A stretch of DNA of 64,000 bases. Source: Gammaproteobacteria bacterium. Lineage in GTDB: Bacteria > Pseudomonadota > Gammaproteobacteria > Steroidobacterales > Rariloculaceae. Shown in pieces: positions 52,737 through 61,085 of the stretch (its first letter is position 1; each line of letters opens with the position of its first letter). A program made the translations under genes and the position numbers. The stretch spans positions 5,016 to 69,015 of the forward strand of contig PKRJ01000016.1 in assembly GCA_017577365.1 (NCBI GenBank), written 5' to 3'. Under the pieces are notes generated by a model. It saw only the letters and a list, made by a program, of their open reading frames with translations, did no database searches and was not told the DNA's origin.

Positions 52737-53717
52737 ATGACCGCGCTCTCGATCCTCGATCTCGCGTTCGTGCCCGAGGGCGGCACGGTCGCCGACGCGC
52801 TGCGCAACACGCTCGATCTCGCGCAGCACGCGGAGCGCTGGGGCTACACGCGCTTCTGGCTCGCCGAGCATCACAACATGGCGGGCGTCGCGAGCTCCGC
52901 CACCGCGGTATTGATCGGCTACGTCGCGGGCGGGACGCGCACGATTCGCGTCGGTGCGGGCGGCATCATGCTGCCGAATCATTCGCCGCTCGTCGTCGCC
53001 GAGCAGTTCGGCACGCTCGAGACGCTTTATCCCGGCCGAATCGATCTCGGCCTGGGACGTGCGCCCGGCACCGATCAAGAGACGCTGCGCGCGCTGCGCC
53101 GCGACCCGACGAGCGCCGAGTCGTTTCCGCAGGACGTGATCGAGCTCATGGAGCTGCTCGGGCCGGAGCGGCCCGGCCGACACGTTCACGCGACACCCGG
53201 GACCGGCACGAACGTGCCGATCTGGATCCTCGGCTCGAGCCTTTACGGCGCGCAGCTCGCCGCGGAGCTCGGTTTGCCGTACGCGTTCGCGTCGCATTTC
53301 GCGCCCGATGCGCTCCACGACGCGCTCGCGATCTATCGAAGGCTCTTCAAACCGTCGGAAAGGCTCGACCGTCCGTACGTGATGGTCGGCGCGAACGTCG
53401 TCGCCGCGGAGACGGATGCCGAAGCGAAGCGGCTCTTCACGTCGATGCAGCAGAGCTTCGCGAACCTGTTTCGCGGCGCGCGCGGAAAGCTGCCGCCGCC
53501 GATCGACGACATCGACTCGTATTGGTCGCCGCTCGAGAGGGCGCACGCGTCGCGGATGCTCGCGTGCTCGTTCGTCGGCTCGCCGGCGAGCGTGCGCGAC
53601 AAGCTCTCGCGGTTCGTCGCGGATACGCACGCCGACGAGGTGATCGTCGCCGCGGCGATCTACGATCACGCCGCGCGCCTTCGCTCGTACGAGCTGCTCG
53701 CCGAGGTGTTCCGATGA
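52737..53717 (+). CDS. Luciferase-like flavin-dependent oxidoreductase
   Basis: TIM-barrel LLM-class enzyme, probably FMN- or F420-like flavin dependent. The ~326-residue protein starts MTALSILDLAFVPEGGTVAD and has RFWLAEHHNMAGVASSATAV, RVGAGGIMLPNHSPLVVAEQ, FGTLETLYPGRIDLGLGRAP and GSSLYGAQLAAELGLPYAFA, matching the MsnO8/luciferase-like subgroup. An ATG at 52707 would add ten residues. The stop overlaps the ATG of an ECF42-like sigma gene (ATGA), an unusual coupling. Substrate unknown. Confidence 0.9.
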   Translation: MTALSILDLAFVPEGGTVADALRNTLDLAQHAERWGYTRFWLAEHHNMAGVASSATAVLIGYVAGGTRTIRVGAGGIMLPNHSPLVVAEQFGTLETLYPGRIDLGLGRAPGTDQETLRALRRDPTSAESFPQDVIELMELLGPERPGRHVHATPGTGTNVPIWILGSSLYGAQLAAELGLPYAFASHFAPDALHDALAIYRRLFKPSERLDRPYVMVGANVVAAETDAEAKRLFTSMQQSFANLFRGARGKLPPPIDDIDSYWSPLERAHASRMLACSFVGSPASVRDKLSRFVADTHADEVIVAAAIYDHAARLRSYELLAEVFR

Positions 53718-54970
53718 AGACGAACGGCACCTCCGAGATCGGCCGAATCGTCGAGGACATCTACCGGAACGAATCGCGCCGCGTGCTCGCGACGCTGATC
53801 CGCGTGCTCGGCGATTTCGATCTCGCCGAGGAAGCGCTGCAGGACGCTTTCCGCGCCGCGGTCGAGCAGTGGCCGAAGGACGGCGTGCCGGGCAACCCGC
53901 GCGCGTGGCTCGTGTCCGCCGGGCGTTTCAAGGCGATCGACACGATCCGCCGGCGCGCCCGCTTCGATGCGGCGCAAGACGATATCGCCGAGACGCTGCA
54001 CGGCGGCACGGAGGAGGCGCCCGAGATCGAGCACGACGATCTCGAGGACGACCGCTTGCGGCTGATCTTCACGTGCTGTCATCCGGCGCTGCCGCGCGAG
54101 GCGCAGATCGCGCTGACGCTGCGAGAGGTGTGCGACCTGACGACCGAAGAGATCGCGAGCGCGTTCCTGACGTCGCCCGCGACGCTCGCACAGCGCATCG
54201 TGCGCGCGAAGGCGAAGATCAAGGCCGAGCGGATCCCCTACGAGGTGCCGTCCGGAGACGAGCTCGCGGAGCGGCTCGACAACGTGCTCCGCGTGATCTA
54301 TCTCGTCTACAACGAGGGCTACTCGCCGTCGTCAGGCACGGCGCTGACGCGCAACGATCTTTCGGAAGAGGCGATCCGGCTCGGCCGTCTGCTCGTCGAG
54401 CTGTTGCCCGAGCCCGAGGCGATCGGGCTGCTGGCGTTGATGCTGCTGCAGGAATCCCGGCGCGCGGCGCGCTTGTCGTCCGCCGGCGAGCCGGTGCTGC
54501 TCGACGAGCAGGATAGATCGTCGTGGGATCGCGCGATGATCGACGAGGGCCTCGCGCTCGTCGATCGAGCGCTCGCGTCGGGACGGCTCGGCCCGTACGT
54601 GCTGCAAGCGGCGATCGCCGCGGTGCACGCGCGGGCGAAGAGCGCCGAGTCGACGGATTGGGGAGAGATCGTCAACCTCTACGATCTGCTCGAGCAGGTC
54701 GAGCCGACGCCGATCGTCGCGTTGAATCGCGCCGTCGCGATCGCGATGCGCGACGGTCCCGAGGCGGGGCTCGCGATCGTCGATGCGCTGATCGAGAGCG
54801 GCGATCTCGCGCAATACCGGTTCGCGCACGCGGCGAGGGCGGATCTGTGTCGGCGTCTCGGGCGAGTCGACGAAGCGCGCGCGGCTTATCGTCGTGCGCT
54901 CGACATGACGCGCTCGGAGCCTGAGCGGCGTTTCCTCGAGCGCCGCCTCGCCGAGCTCCACGCGCACTGA
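53714..54970 (+). CDS. ECF42-type sigma factor with C-terminal TPR-like domain (DUF6596)
   Basis: Large ECF sigma factor of 418 residues. Region 2: LATLIRVLGDFDLAEEALQD, AWLVSAGRFKAIDTIRRRAR. Region 4: REAQIALTLREVCDLTTEEI, LTSPATLAQRIVRAKAKIKA. The long C-terminal extension (about residues 190-418) begins VLRVIYLVYNEGYSPSSG and has PTPIVALNRAVAIAMRDGPE, characteristic of the ECF42/SigJ-like group. Such sigmas usually sit beside a DGPF/YCII protein gene, not seen here; instead the gene overlaps a flavoprotein gene. No anti-sigma gene is adjacent, and the extension is thought to regulate activity in related proteins. Confidence 0.92.
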   Translation: MKTNGTSEIGRIVEDIYRNESRRVLATLIRVLGDFDLAEEALQDAFRAAVEQWPKDGVPGNPRAWLVSAGRFKAIDTIRRRARFDAAQDDIAETLHGGTEEAPEIEHDDLEDDRLRLIFTCCHPALPREAQIALTLREVCDLTTEEIASAFLTSPATLAQRIVRAKAKIKAERIPYEVPSGDELAERLDNVLRVIYLVYNEGYSPSSGTALTRNDLSEEAIRLGRLLVELLPEPEAIGLLALMLLQESRRAARLSSAGEPVLLDEQDRSSWDRAMIDEGLALVDRALASGRLGPYVLQAAIAAVHARAKSAESTDWGEIVNLYDLLEQVEPTPIVALNRAVAIAMRDGPEAGLAIVDALIESGDLAQYRFAHAARADLCRRLGRVDEARAAYRRALDMTRSEPERRFLERRLAELHAH

Positions 54971-55006
54971 AAAAGGAAACGGCCCGGCCCACGAGGGGCC
55001 GGGCCG
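54971..55006 (-). terminator. Intrinsic terminator of amtB
   Basis: CGGCCCGGCCC (54980-54990) and GGGCCGGGCCG (54996-55006) form a perfect 11-bp stem with a five-base loop. On the minus strand it is followed by TTTCCTTTTT. It lies 32 bases after the amtB stop and also separates amtB from the convergent sigma gene. Confidence 0.85.
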
Positions 55007-55038
55007 CAACCCGGGCCGGTGATCGCCTGCCGCCGCGA

Positions 55039-56367
55039 TCAGCTCGGCGTCGCGAGCGAAGCGCTCGCCGCAGGCACCGGGGTGCCGGTCGACGGACCCG
55101 ACGGCGCGACGGTGGCCGTTTCGCGTCCCGAGCGGAACTCCGGATAGGCCTCGAGGCCGCATTCGGAGATATCGACGCCTTCGTACTCTTCCTGCTCCGA
55201 GACGCGGATCCCGACCACGCTCTTGATCACGAACCACGCGATGAACGAGGTCACGAACACCCACGCGAGGATCGTCACGAGGCCCAGGAGCTGCGCGCCG
55301 AGGCTCGCGTCCGGATTCGACAGGCAGACGGCGAGCAGACCCCACATGCCGACCACGCCGTGCACGGAGATCGCGCCGACCGGATCGTCGATCTTGAAGA
55401 CGCGGTCGAGCGTGACGATCGACGCGACGACGAGCAACCCGCCGATGGCGCCGATGGTGGTCGCCAGCAGCGGCGTTGGCGTCAACGGCTCGGCGGTGAT
55501 CGCGACGAGACCGGCGAGCGCACCGTTCAACGCCATCGTGAGATCGGCCTTGCCGAACCAGAGCCGCGCGAGGAGCAGCGCGGCGACGAGGCCGCCGGCG
55601 GCGGCCATGTTCGTGTTCACGAAGACGAGCGCAACGGCGTTCGCCTCGACGACGTTCGAGACCTTGAGCTCGGAGCCGCCGTTGAACCCGAACCAACCGA
55701 GCCACAGGATCAACGTGCCGAGCGCGGCGAGCGGCAGATTCGCGCCGGGGATCGCGCGCACCTCACCGCCGGGGCCGTACTTACCCTTGCGCGGCCCGAG
55801 GAGTATCACGCCCGCGATCGCCGCCGCCGCGCCGGTCATGTGCACGACACCCGAGCCCGCGAAGTCGAGGAAACCGGCCTCGTCGAGGAAGCCGCCGCCC
55901 CACTTCCAGTAACCCTGAACCGGGTAGATGAAGCCCGTCATGATCACCGCGAACAGGAAGAACGACCACAGCTTCATCCGCTCGGCGACGGCGCCCGAGA
56001 CGATCGACATCGCCGTCGCGACGAACACCACCTGGAAGAAGAAGTCCGCGAGATTCGAGTAGTACGGCGCGTCGTCACCGCCGGCGACGACGTCGGCGAC
56101 GGCATTGTCCGCGGCCGATAGCATGCTGATGCCGGGGATGACGCCGTTGCCGTCGCCGTACATGATCCCGTAGCCGCAGAGCATGTACATGATGCACGCG
56201 ATCGAGTAGAGCCCGACGTTCTTCGTCAGGATCTCGGCCGTGTTCTTCGCGCGCACGAGACCGGCCTCCAGCATGGAAAAGCCGGCGGCCATCCACATGA
56301 CAAGCGCGCCGCACACCAGGAAGTAGAAGGTGTCTAGCGCGTACGATAACTCCAAGACGCTGTCCAT
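55039..56367 (-). CDS. amtB: Ammonium transporter AmtB
   Basis: Trimeric channel for ammonium/ammonia uptake. The 442-residue protein has 11 hydrophobic segments, beginning LDTFYFLVCGALVMWMAAGF. The two pore histidines lie in GSGVVHMTGAAAAIAG and VHGVVGMWGLLAV. The C-terminal GVDISECGLEAYPEF element is normally used for GlnK contact. The ATG at 56367 has GGAGG 11 bases upstream; the longer frame passes through the promoter and was rejected. A sigma-54 promoter precedes it and an intrinsic terminator follows. No glnK is adjacent. Confidence 0.96.
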   Translation of the reverse strand: MDSVLELSYALDTFYFLVCGALVMWMAAGFSMLEAGLVRAKNTAEILTKNVGLYSIACIMYMLCGYGIMYGDGNGVIPGISMLSAADNAVADVVAGGDDAPYYSNLADFFFQVVFVATAMSIVSGAVAERMKLWSFFLFAVIMTGFIYPVQGYWKWGGGFLDEAGFLDFAGSGVVHMTGAAAAIAGVILLGPRKGKYGPGGEVRAIPGANLPLAALGTLILWLGWFGFNGGSELKVSNVVEANAVALVFVNTNMAAAGGLVAALLLARLWFGKADLTMALNGALAGLVAITAEPLTPTPLLATTIGAIGGLLVVASIVTLDRVFKIDDPVGAISVHGVVGMWGLLAVCLSNPDASLGAQLLGLVTILAWVFVTSFIAWFVIKSVVGIRVSEQEEYEGVDISECGLEAYPEFRSGRETATVAPSGPSTGTPVPAASASLATPS

Positions 56368-56435
56368 CTGCCGAAAACCTCCGCTGGCCTGTTGATCGCT
56401 TTGCCGACGGTCTCGATGTGAAACCGCGCGCCTTT

Positions 56436-56452
56436 CTGCAGGCTCCGTGCCA
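56436..56452 (-). promoter_or_regulatory. Sigma-54 (RpoN) promoter of amtB
   Basis: On the minus strand TGGCACGGAGCCTGCAG matches TGGCACG-N4-TTGCA except for one base. GG and GC are ten bases apart, as required for -24/-12. It lies about 70 bases before the amtB ATG. Confidence 0.85.
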
Positions 56453-56515
56453 CTCGTTTTTTTGTTGGCACAGCAATGAGTTAGCGGACCGGGGTAGGTG
56501 AAGCACCCATTTCCG

Positions 56516-56532
56516 TGCACCAACTTGCGGCA
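56516..56532 (-). promoter_or_regulatory. Candidate NtrC binding site
   Basis: TGCACC-AACTT-GCGGCA matches 10 of 12 positions of TGCACC-N5-GGTGCA. It lies about 65 bases upstream of the sigma-54 -24 element, a typical distance for an NtrC enhancer. The right half is imperfect. Confidence 0.45.
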
Positions 56533-56651
56533 CGATTTCGATCGCCAGTGCACCGCGGCGGGGCTTTGCGGTGTGACGAGTCGCACGGCTCTCGCCGCTT
56601 GATCGGGCTTGGGGCGCACGGCAGCATGACGGCGAGACGAGGAGGCGGGAC

Positions 56652-58022
56652 ATGTTTCGGAACGGTTTCATCGTGCTCGCGGCGCTTACCGCGGCATTCG
56701 GCATTGGGGCACCGGCCGCGTCGCAGCAGGTCTTCGTATTCGAGGACGTGAATGTCGTGCCGATGGACGCCGAGCGCGTCCTCCGCGGGCAGACGGTGAT
56801 CGTTCGCGACGGACGCATCGAGTCGATCGGCGACGCGATGAGCACGACCGTGCCGAGCGGCGCGCGCGTGATCAACGGGCAGGGGCGTTACCTCGTGCCG
56901 GGACTCGCCGAGATGCACGCGCACGTTCCCCCGTCCTCCGATCGACGCTATCTCGAAGAGGTGCTGTTCCTCTACGTCGCGAACGGCGTGACGACGGCGC
57001 GCGGCATGCTCGGCGAGCCCGCGCATCTCGAGCTGCGCGAGCGGCTCGCACGCAACGAGGTGCTGGGCCCTCGGCTCTACACTTCGGGGCCGTCGTTGAA
57101 CGATCGGAGCGTGTCGAGCCCGGACGAGGCGGCGCGCATCGTGCGGGAGCAGGCCGCCGCCGGCTACGACTTCGTGAAGCTGCATCCCGGGTTGACGCGC
57201 GAGGAGTTCGACGCGGCCGTCGAAGCGGCGCGCGAAGCGGGGATCGAGTTGGCCGGGCACGTCTCGGAGGACGTCGGCGTCGCACGCGCGCTCGAGGCGC
57301 GCCAGGCGACGATCGATCATCTCGACGGCTACGCGCAGTACCTCGTCCCGGAGGACGAGCTGCGCGGTGTGCAGCCCGGATTCTTCGGGCTCAATCTCGG
57401 TCATTCGATAGACGAAGCACTCATCGCGCGGGCCGTCGAGGCGACGGTCGCGGCGCGCGTCTACAACGTGCCGACGTTGACGCTGCTCGAGCATTGGGGT
57501 GCGCCGACGCCAAGCGTCGACGAGCTCATGGGACGTCCGGAGATGGCTTACGTTTCTCCCGCGCAGCGTCAGCAATGGCGTCAGGCGAAGACGAATCTCG
57601 TGAGTCAGCCCGGGTACGACGCCACAGCCGCGCAAAGGCTCGTCGAGATTCGCAGGAAGCTCGTGAAGGCGCTGCACGACGCGGAGCCGAGCTTGATCCT
57701 CCTCGGATCCGATGCGCCGCAGGTTTTCAACGTGCCCGGCTTCTCGCTGCATCGCGAGCTCGCGTCGATGGTCGCGGCGGGTCTGTCACCGTACGAGGCG
57801 ATCCGGACGGGCACGGTGCATCCCGCCGCGTTCTTCGGCGCGGAGGACGAGTTCGGGCGCATCGCGCCCGGTCTTTCGGCGGACTTCATGCTCGTCGATG
57901 GTAATCCGCTCGAGGACGTCGGCGCGTTGTGGCAGCCCGCCGGCGTGATGGTGCGCGGCGTGTGGCTCGATCGGGAAACGCTCGACGCGCGCCTCGCCGA
58001 GATCGCCGAACGGTACCGTTGA
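56652..58022 (+). CDS. Secreted amidohydrolase-family protein
   Basis: Periplasmic metal-dependent hydrolase, of the imidazolonepropionase/prolidase-like group. A signal peptide (FIVLAALTAAFGIGAPAASQ) precedes FVFEDVNVVPMDAERVLRGQ. The metal ligands are apparent: HAH in GLAEMHAHVPPSS, lysine in YDFVKLHPGLTREE, histidines in AGHVSEDVG and IDHLDGYAQY, and aspartate in LLGSDAPQVFNVPGF. C-terminal GRIAPGLSADFMLVDGNPLE is typical. The 456-residue length is normal. Substrate is not predictable; it could be a peptidase or lactonase-like enzyme. Its upstream region is shared with the amtB promoter. Confidence 0.9.
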   Translation: MFRNGFIVLAALTAAFGIGAPAASQQVFVFEDVNVVPMDAERVLRGQTVIVRDGRIESIGDAMSTTVPSGARVINGQGRYLVPGLAEMHAHVPPSSDRRYLEEVLFLYVANGVTTARGMLGEPAHLELRERLARNEVLGPRLYTSGPSLNDRSVSSPDEAARIVREQAAAGYDFVKLHPGLTREEFDAAVEAAREAGIELAGHVSEDVGVARALEARQATIDHLDGYAQYLVPEDELRGVQPGFFGLNLGHSIDEALIARAVEATVAARVYNVPTLTLLEHWGAPTPSVDELMGRPEMAYVSPAQRQQWRQAKTNLVSQPGYDATAAQRLVEIRRKLVKALHDAEPSLILLGSDAPQVFNVPGFSLHRELASMVAAGLSPYEAIRTGTVHPAAFFGAEDEFGRIAPGLSADFMLVDGNPLEDVGALWQPAGVMVRGVWLDRETLDARLAEIAERYR

Positions 58023-58064
58023 CGCGCGAAGCGCACGACGGTCACCGATCGCTTTCCCTCGACG

Positions 58065-58922
58065 ATGATGCTGATCGTTCTATTCGCATTCATCGGCCTC
58101 TTGCTCGGAGGCGTGCGCGGCCTCGTGGTCGGCGCGGTGCTCGGCTGGCTGCTGACGCAGATCACCCGGCGCGCGGTATCGCAAGGCATGGCGACGGTTC
58201 AGTCGCAGTTCCTCGAGACGACGTTCGCCGTCATGGGCGCGCTCAGCAAGGCGGACAGCGTCGTCACCCGCGACGAGATCCGCGCGGCGGAGACGCTGTT
58301 CGAGCGGCTCAGGCTCTCGCTCGAGCAACGCGAGGCGGCGAAGGCCGCGTTCCGGCGCGGCAAGGCGCCGGATTTCGATCTCGATGCCGAGGTCGATCGA
58401 TTCGCGCGCGCCGCGCGCGGACGCGCGTTCCTGCTACAGCTCTTCCTGCAGATCGAGCTGATGGCCGTTGCGGCGGACGGCACGATCCATCCGGCCGAGC
58501 ACGCGATGCTCGTGCGCATCGCGCGGCGCCTCGGCATGAGCGAGCACGACGTCGAGCAGCTCGAGGCGCTGCTGCGCGCGGCGAGCATGGCGGCGGCGTT
58601 CGGCGGCGGGTATCGAGCGGGCGCCGGTGCGTCGGGCGGCTATCGCGCGGGCGCAGGGGATCACGGGGCGTATGGCGCCGGCGCTTCGCGCGGCCGATCG
58701 TTCTCCGATCGGCTCGCCGATGCGCACGCGGCGCTCGGCGTGTCGCCGTCGGCGACCGAGGCGGAGATCAAGCGCGCGTATCGGCGGCTCGTGAGTCAGA
58801 ACCATCCGGACAAGCTCGCGGCGAAGGGGCTGCCCGAGAGCATGCGCGCGATCGCCGAGGAGAAGACGCGCGAGCTCAACGCGGCCTACGATCTCATCAA
58901 GGAAGCGCGCGGCTTCGTCTGA
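58065..58922 (+). CDS. djlA: DjlA-like membrane co-chaperone (TerB plus J domain)
   Basis: Membrane-anchored DnaJ protein that stimulates DnaK. The 285-residue product has an N-terminal transmembrane helix (LFAFIGLLLGGVRGLVVGAV), a TerB-like helical domain at about residues 50-180 (FAVMGALSKADSVVTRDEIR, MAVAADGTIHPAEHAMLVRI), a Gly/Ala/Tyr-rich linker with GYRAGAG repeats, and a C-terminal J domain from about residue 215. The J domain carries HPD in YRRLVSQNHPDKLAAKGLPE. This domain order is diagnostic of DjlA. It converges on hemW with a 19-base gap. Confidence 0.93.
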   Translation: MMLIVLFAFIGLLLGGVRGLVVGAVLGWLLTQITRRAVSQGMATVQSQFLETTFAVMGALSKADSVVTRDEIRAAETLFERLRLSLEQREAAKAAFRRGKAPDFDLDAEVDRFARAARGRAFLLQLFLQIELMAVAADGTIHPAEHAMLVRIARRLGMSEHDVEQLEALLRAASMAAAFGGGYRAGAGASGGYRAGAGDHGAYGAGASRGRSFSDRLADAHAALGVSPSATEAEIKRAYRRLVSQNHPDKLAAKGLPESMRAIAEEKTRELNAAYDLIKEARGFV

Positions 58923-58941
58923 GGTTCTTCGCTGCTCGGGC

Positions 58942-60108
58942 TCAAGCCCGTCGTGCGACGGGCTCGGGCACGAATAACGCGAGGACGTCGTTCAGCAGCT
59001 CGAGCCCTCGCGGCGTGGTCGCGAGGCGGTCGGGATCGTCGACCATCCAGCCGCGCGAGACGGCCGCGTCGATGCGGTCTCGTATCGTCGCGATGCTCCG
59101 TCCCGTGCGCGCCTCGAACAGCGAGACGGGCACGCCTTCCGGAAGACGGAGCGCGTTCATCAAGAGCTCGAGCACGAGGTCGGGACCGACAACCCGTTCG
59201 ATCTGCGCCGCGGCCGGCGTTCCCGCAAGCTCGACATAGGTTCTCGGATTGCGCGCTTTCGCGCGCCGCTCGATCTCGCCGCGCGCGCGCGTGAGCTTTC
59301 CGTGCGCGCCGGCGCCGATGCCGACATAGTCGCCGAACTGCCAGTAGTTCAGATTGTGCCGGCAGCGATGTCCCGGTTTCGCGTACGCCGAGACCTCGTA
59401 ACGTTCGTAGCCGGCGGAGGCCAGAAGGTCGCGGCCGGCCGCCTCGATCTCGAGCACCGTGTCGTCGTCGGGCAGTGCAGGAGGGCGGCGATGGAACGCG
59501 GTTCCCGGCTCGAGCGTGAGCTGGTACCACGAGATGTGCGTCGGCTCGAGGGCGATCGCCCGACGCACGTCGCTCGTTGCGGCTTCTAACGAGTCGTCGG
59601 GCAAGCCGTACATCAAGTCGACGTTGATGTCCGCGAATCCCGCCCGCCGCGCGGCTTCGACGGCGCGCACGGCCTCGCGACCGTCGTGCACGCGCCCGAG
59701 CGCCGCGAGCTGCGCGTCTCGAAAGCTTTGCACGCCGATCGAAAGACGATTGACGCCCGCTTCGCGGAAGGCGGCGAAGCGGGCCGCATCGGCGACGCCT
59801 GGGTTCGCCTCGAGCGTGATCTCCGCGTCGGGCTCGAGATCGACTCGCGCGCGAATCCCATCGAGCAGCCGAGCGACCGCATCGCCGGAGAAGAGGCTCG
59901 GCGTCCCGCCGCCGACATAGATGCTCTGCACCTTTCGACCGTTGGCGGCGTCGCGCTCGGCGTCGAGATCGCGCAGGAGGGCGTCGACGTAGGCGGCTTC
60001 CGGCAACTCGCTCTCGGCGCGATAGGAGTTGAAGTCGCAGTACGGGCATTTCCGCACGCACCATGGAAGATGCACGTAGAGCGACAGCGGCGGGAGGGAG
60101 TCGGTCAT
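58942..60108 (-). CDS. hemW: Haem chaperone HemW (radical SAM)
   Basis: Radical-SAM protein related to HemN but acting as a haem chaperone in characterised bacteria. The 388-residue protein has the cluster motif HLPWCVRKCPYCDFNSY (CxxxCxxC), IYVGGGTPSLFSGDAVARLL, NRLSIGVQSFRDAQLAALGR and NVDLMYGLPDDSLEAATSDV. It has the C-terminal HemW domain and lacks the extra N-terminal cysteine region of HemN. The ATG at 60108 was chosen over a longer frame. It lies 23 bases after a DUF2236 gene on the same strand. Confidence 0.93.
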   Translation of the reverse strand: MTDSLPPLSLYVHLPWCVRKCPYCDFNSYRAESELPEAAYVDALLRDLDAERDAANGRKVQSIYVGGGTPSLFSGDAVARLLDGIRARVDLEPDAEITLEANPGVADAARFAAFREAGVNRLSIGVQSFRDAQLAALGRVHDGREAVRAVEAARRAGFADINVDLMYGLPDDSLEAATSDVRRAIALEPTHISWYQLTLEPGTAFHRRPPALPDDDTVLEIEAAGRDLLASAGYERYEVSAYAKPGHRCRHNLNYWQFGDYVGIGAGAHGKLTRARGEIERRAKARNPRTYVELAGTPAAAQIERVVGPDLVLELLMNALRLPEGVPVSLFEARTGRSIATIRDRIDAAVSRGWMVDDPDRLATTPRGLELLNDVLALFVPEPVARRA

Positions 60109-60131
60109 GGAAAGGAATCGGCCGCGCGGGG

Positions 60132-60986
60132 TCAGTCGGTCGGCTGACCGGCAACGATAGAGGTCGACGAGTCTCTTGTCGAGCCGCGACGCGCGGCCCG
60201 CCACGTGGCCGCCGTTCGAGGTAGGGCGCGGCGAAGGCCGCGGAGAGCCGGCACGAGGTGTCGAAATCGTTGCCGGTCGCGCTCGCTCCAGGCGAGACCG
60301 TACCCTTCGCGTATTTCGCGTGGCAACGTGCCGACCGTCAGGAGCCGCGTCACGAGGAGCCCGGGCGCCGCGAGCAGCCCGAAAGGCGGATCGAGAATCG
60401 CATCGGCGAGCTCGCGGGCTTGTGTGCCGATCGCGATCGCGTCCGAAGCATACTGCCGCGCCATGTAATCCACGAGCGCCGCCTTCGAGCGCGGCACGGT
60501 GGCGGGATCGGCGCCGAGCGCGACGGCGACGCTAGCGGCTTGTTCGCAGTACGCATCGTGTTGCTCTTCGGTGAGCGGCGCGACGAGGAGCTCATAGAAC
60601 ATGGGCACCGATTCGATCAGCGTGGCGTGCACCCATAGCACGAGCTCGCCGTCCTCGGCGGAGTAGGGCGTGCCCGCGGCGAAGCGTCCGACCGCGGTCG
60701 GCAATCTGCCTCTCACGCGGCGGTGGATCGCCATGATCTTGTCGAGGGTCTCTTGCCGCTCGGCGGGTGACCCGAACGTCAACGCCAACATCGCACGCAC
60801 CGTGCTCCGCAGCCGTTGCACGGTCGCCGCGGGGCGCGCGCGGAACTGGCTGTGCTCGTGAATCCCGGCTGCGATCAGCGGGTGCGCGAACTGAAGCAGG
60901 ATCGCGCGGGGCCACGAAAGGAGCACGAGGCGCTCCGCATTCACGACGCGCGAGATCGGCCGGTCGGCAAGATGCGAGGACGGCAA
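60132..60986 (-). CDS. DUF2236 / MpaB-family oxygenase-like protein
   Basis: Predicted haem-associated oxygenase family protein, related to latex-clearing protein and MpaB. The 284-residue product has VVNAERLVLLSWPRAILLQF, AHPLIAAGIHEHSQFRARPA and LVLWVHATLIESVPMFYELL, which are the conserved DUF2236 blocks with candidate haem-ligand histidines. A basic C-terminal tail is rich in Arg/Ser/Thr. No signal peptide. It lies directly upstream of hemW on the same strand, fitting a need for haem. Substrate unknown. Confidence 0.85.
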   Translation of the reverse strand: MPSSHLADRPISRVVNAERLVLLSWPRAILLQFAHPLIAAGIHEHSQFRARPAATVQRLRSTVRAMLALTFGSPAERQETLDKIMAIHRRVRGRLPTAVGRFAAGTPYSAEDGELVLWVHATLIESVPMFYELLVAPLTEEQHDAYCEQAASVAVALGADPATVPRSKAALVDYMARQYASDAIAIGTQARELADAILDPPFGLLAAPGLLVTRLLTVGTLPREIREGYGLAWSERDRQRFRHLVPALRGLRRALPRTAATWRAARRGSTRDSSTSIVAGQPTD

Positions 60987-61085
60987 ACCGACGCTCCTCG
61001 GTCCACGACCGCGGAGCGCTGCAAGATTCGAACCGACGAGGAACCGCTCGAAAGCCGACGTTCGCCGAAGCCGAGCCGCAGGTCG

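Noticed and set aside
61010..61050. tRNA T-arm-like sequence (GGTTCGAATC on the minus strand)
   Set aside because: The adjacent bases do not form a full T-stem, and no acceptor stem, anticodon arm or D-arm could be assembled around it.
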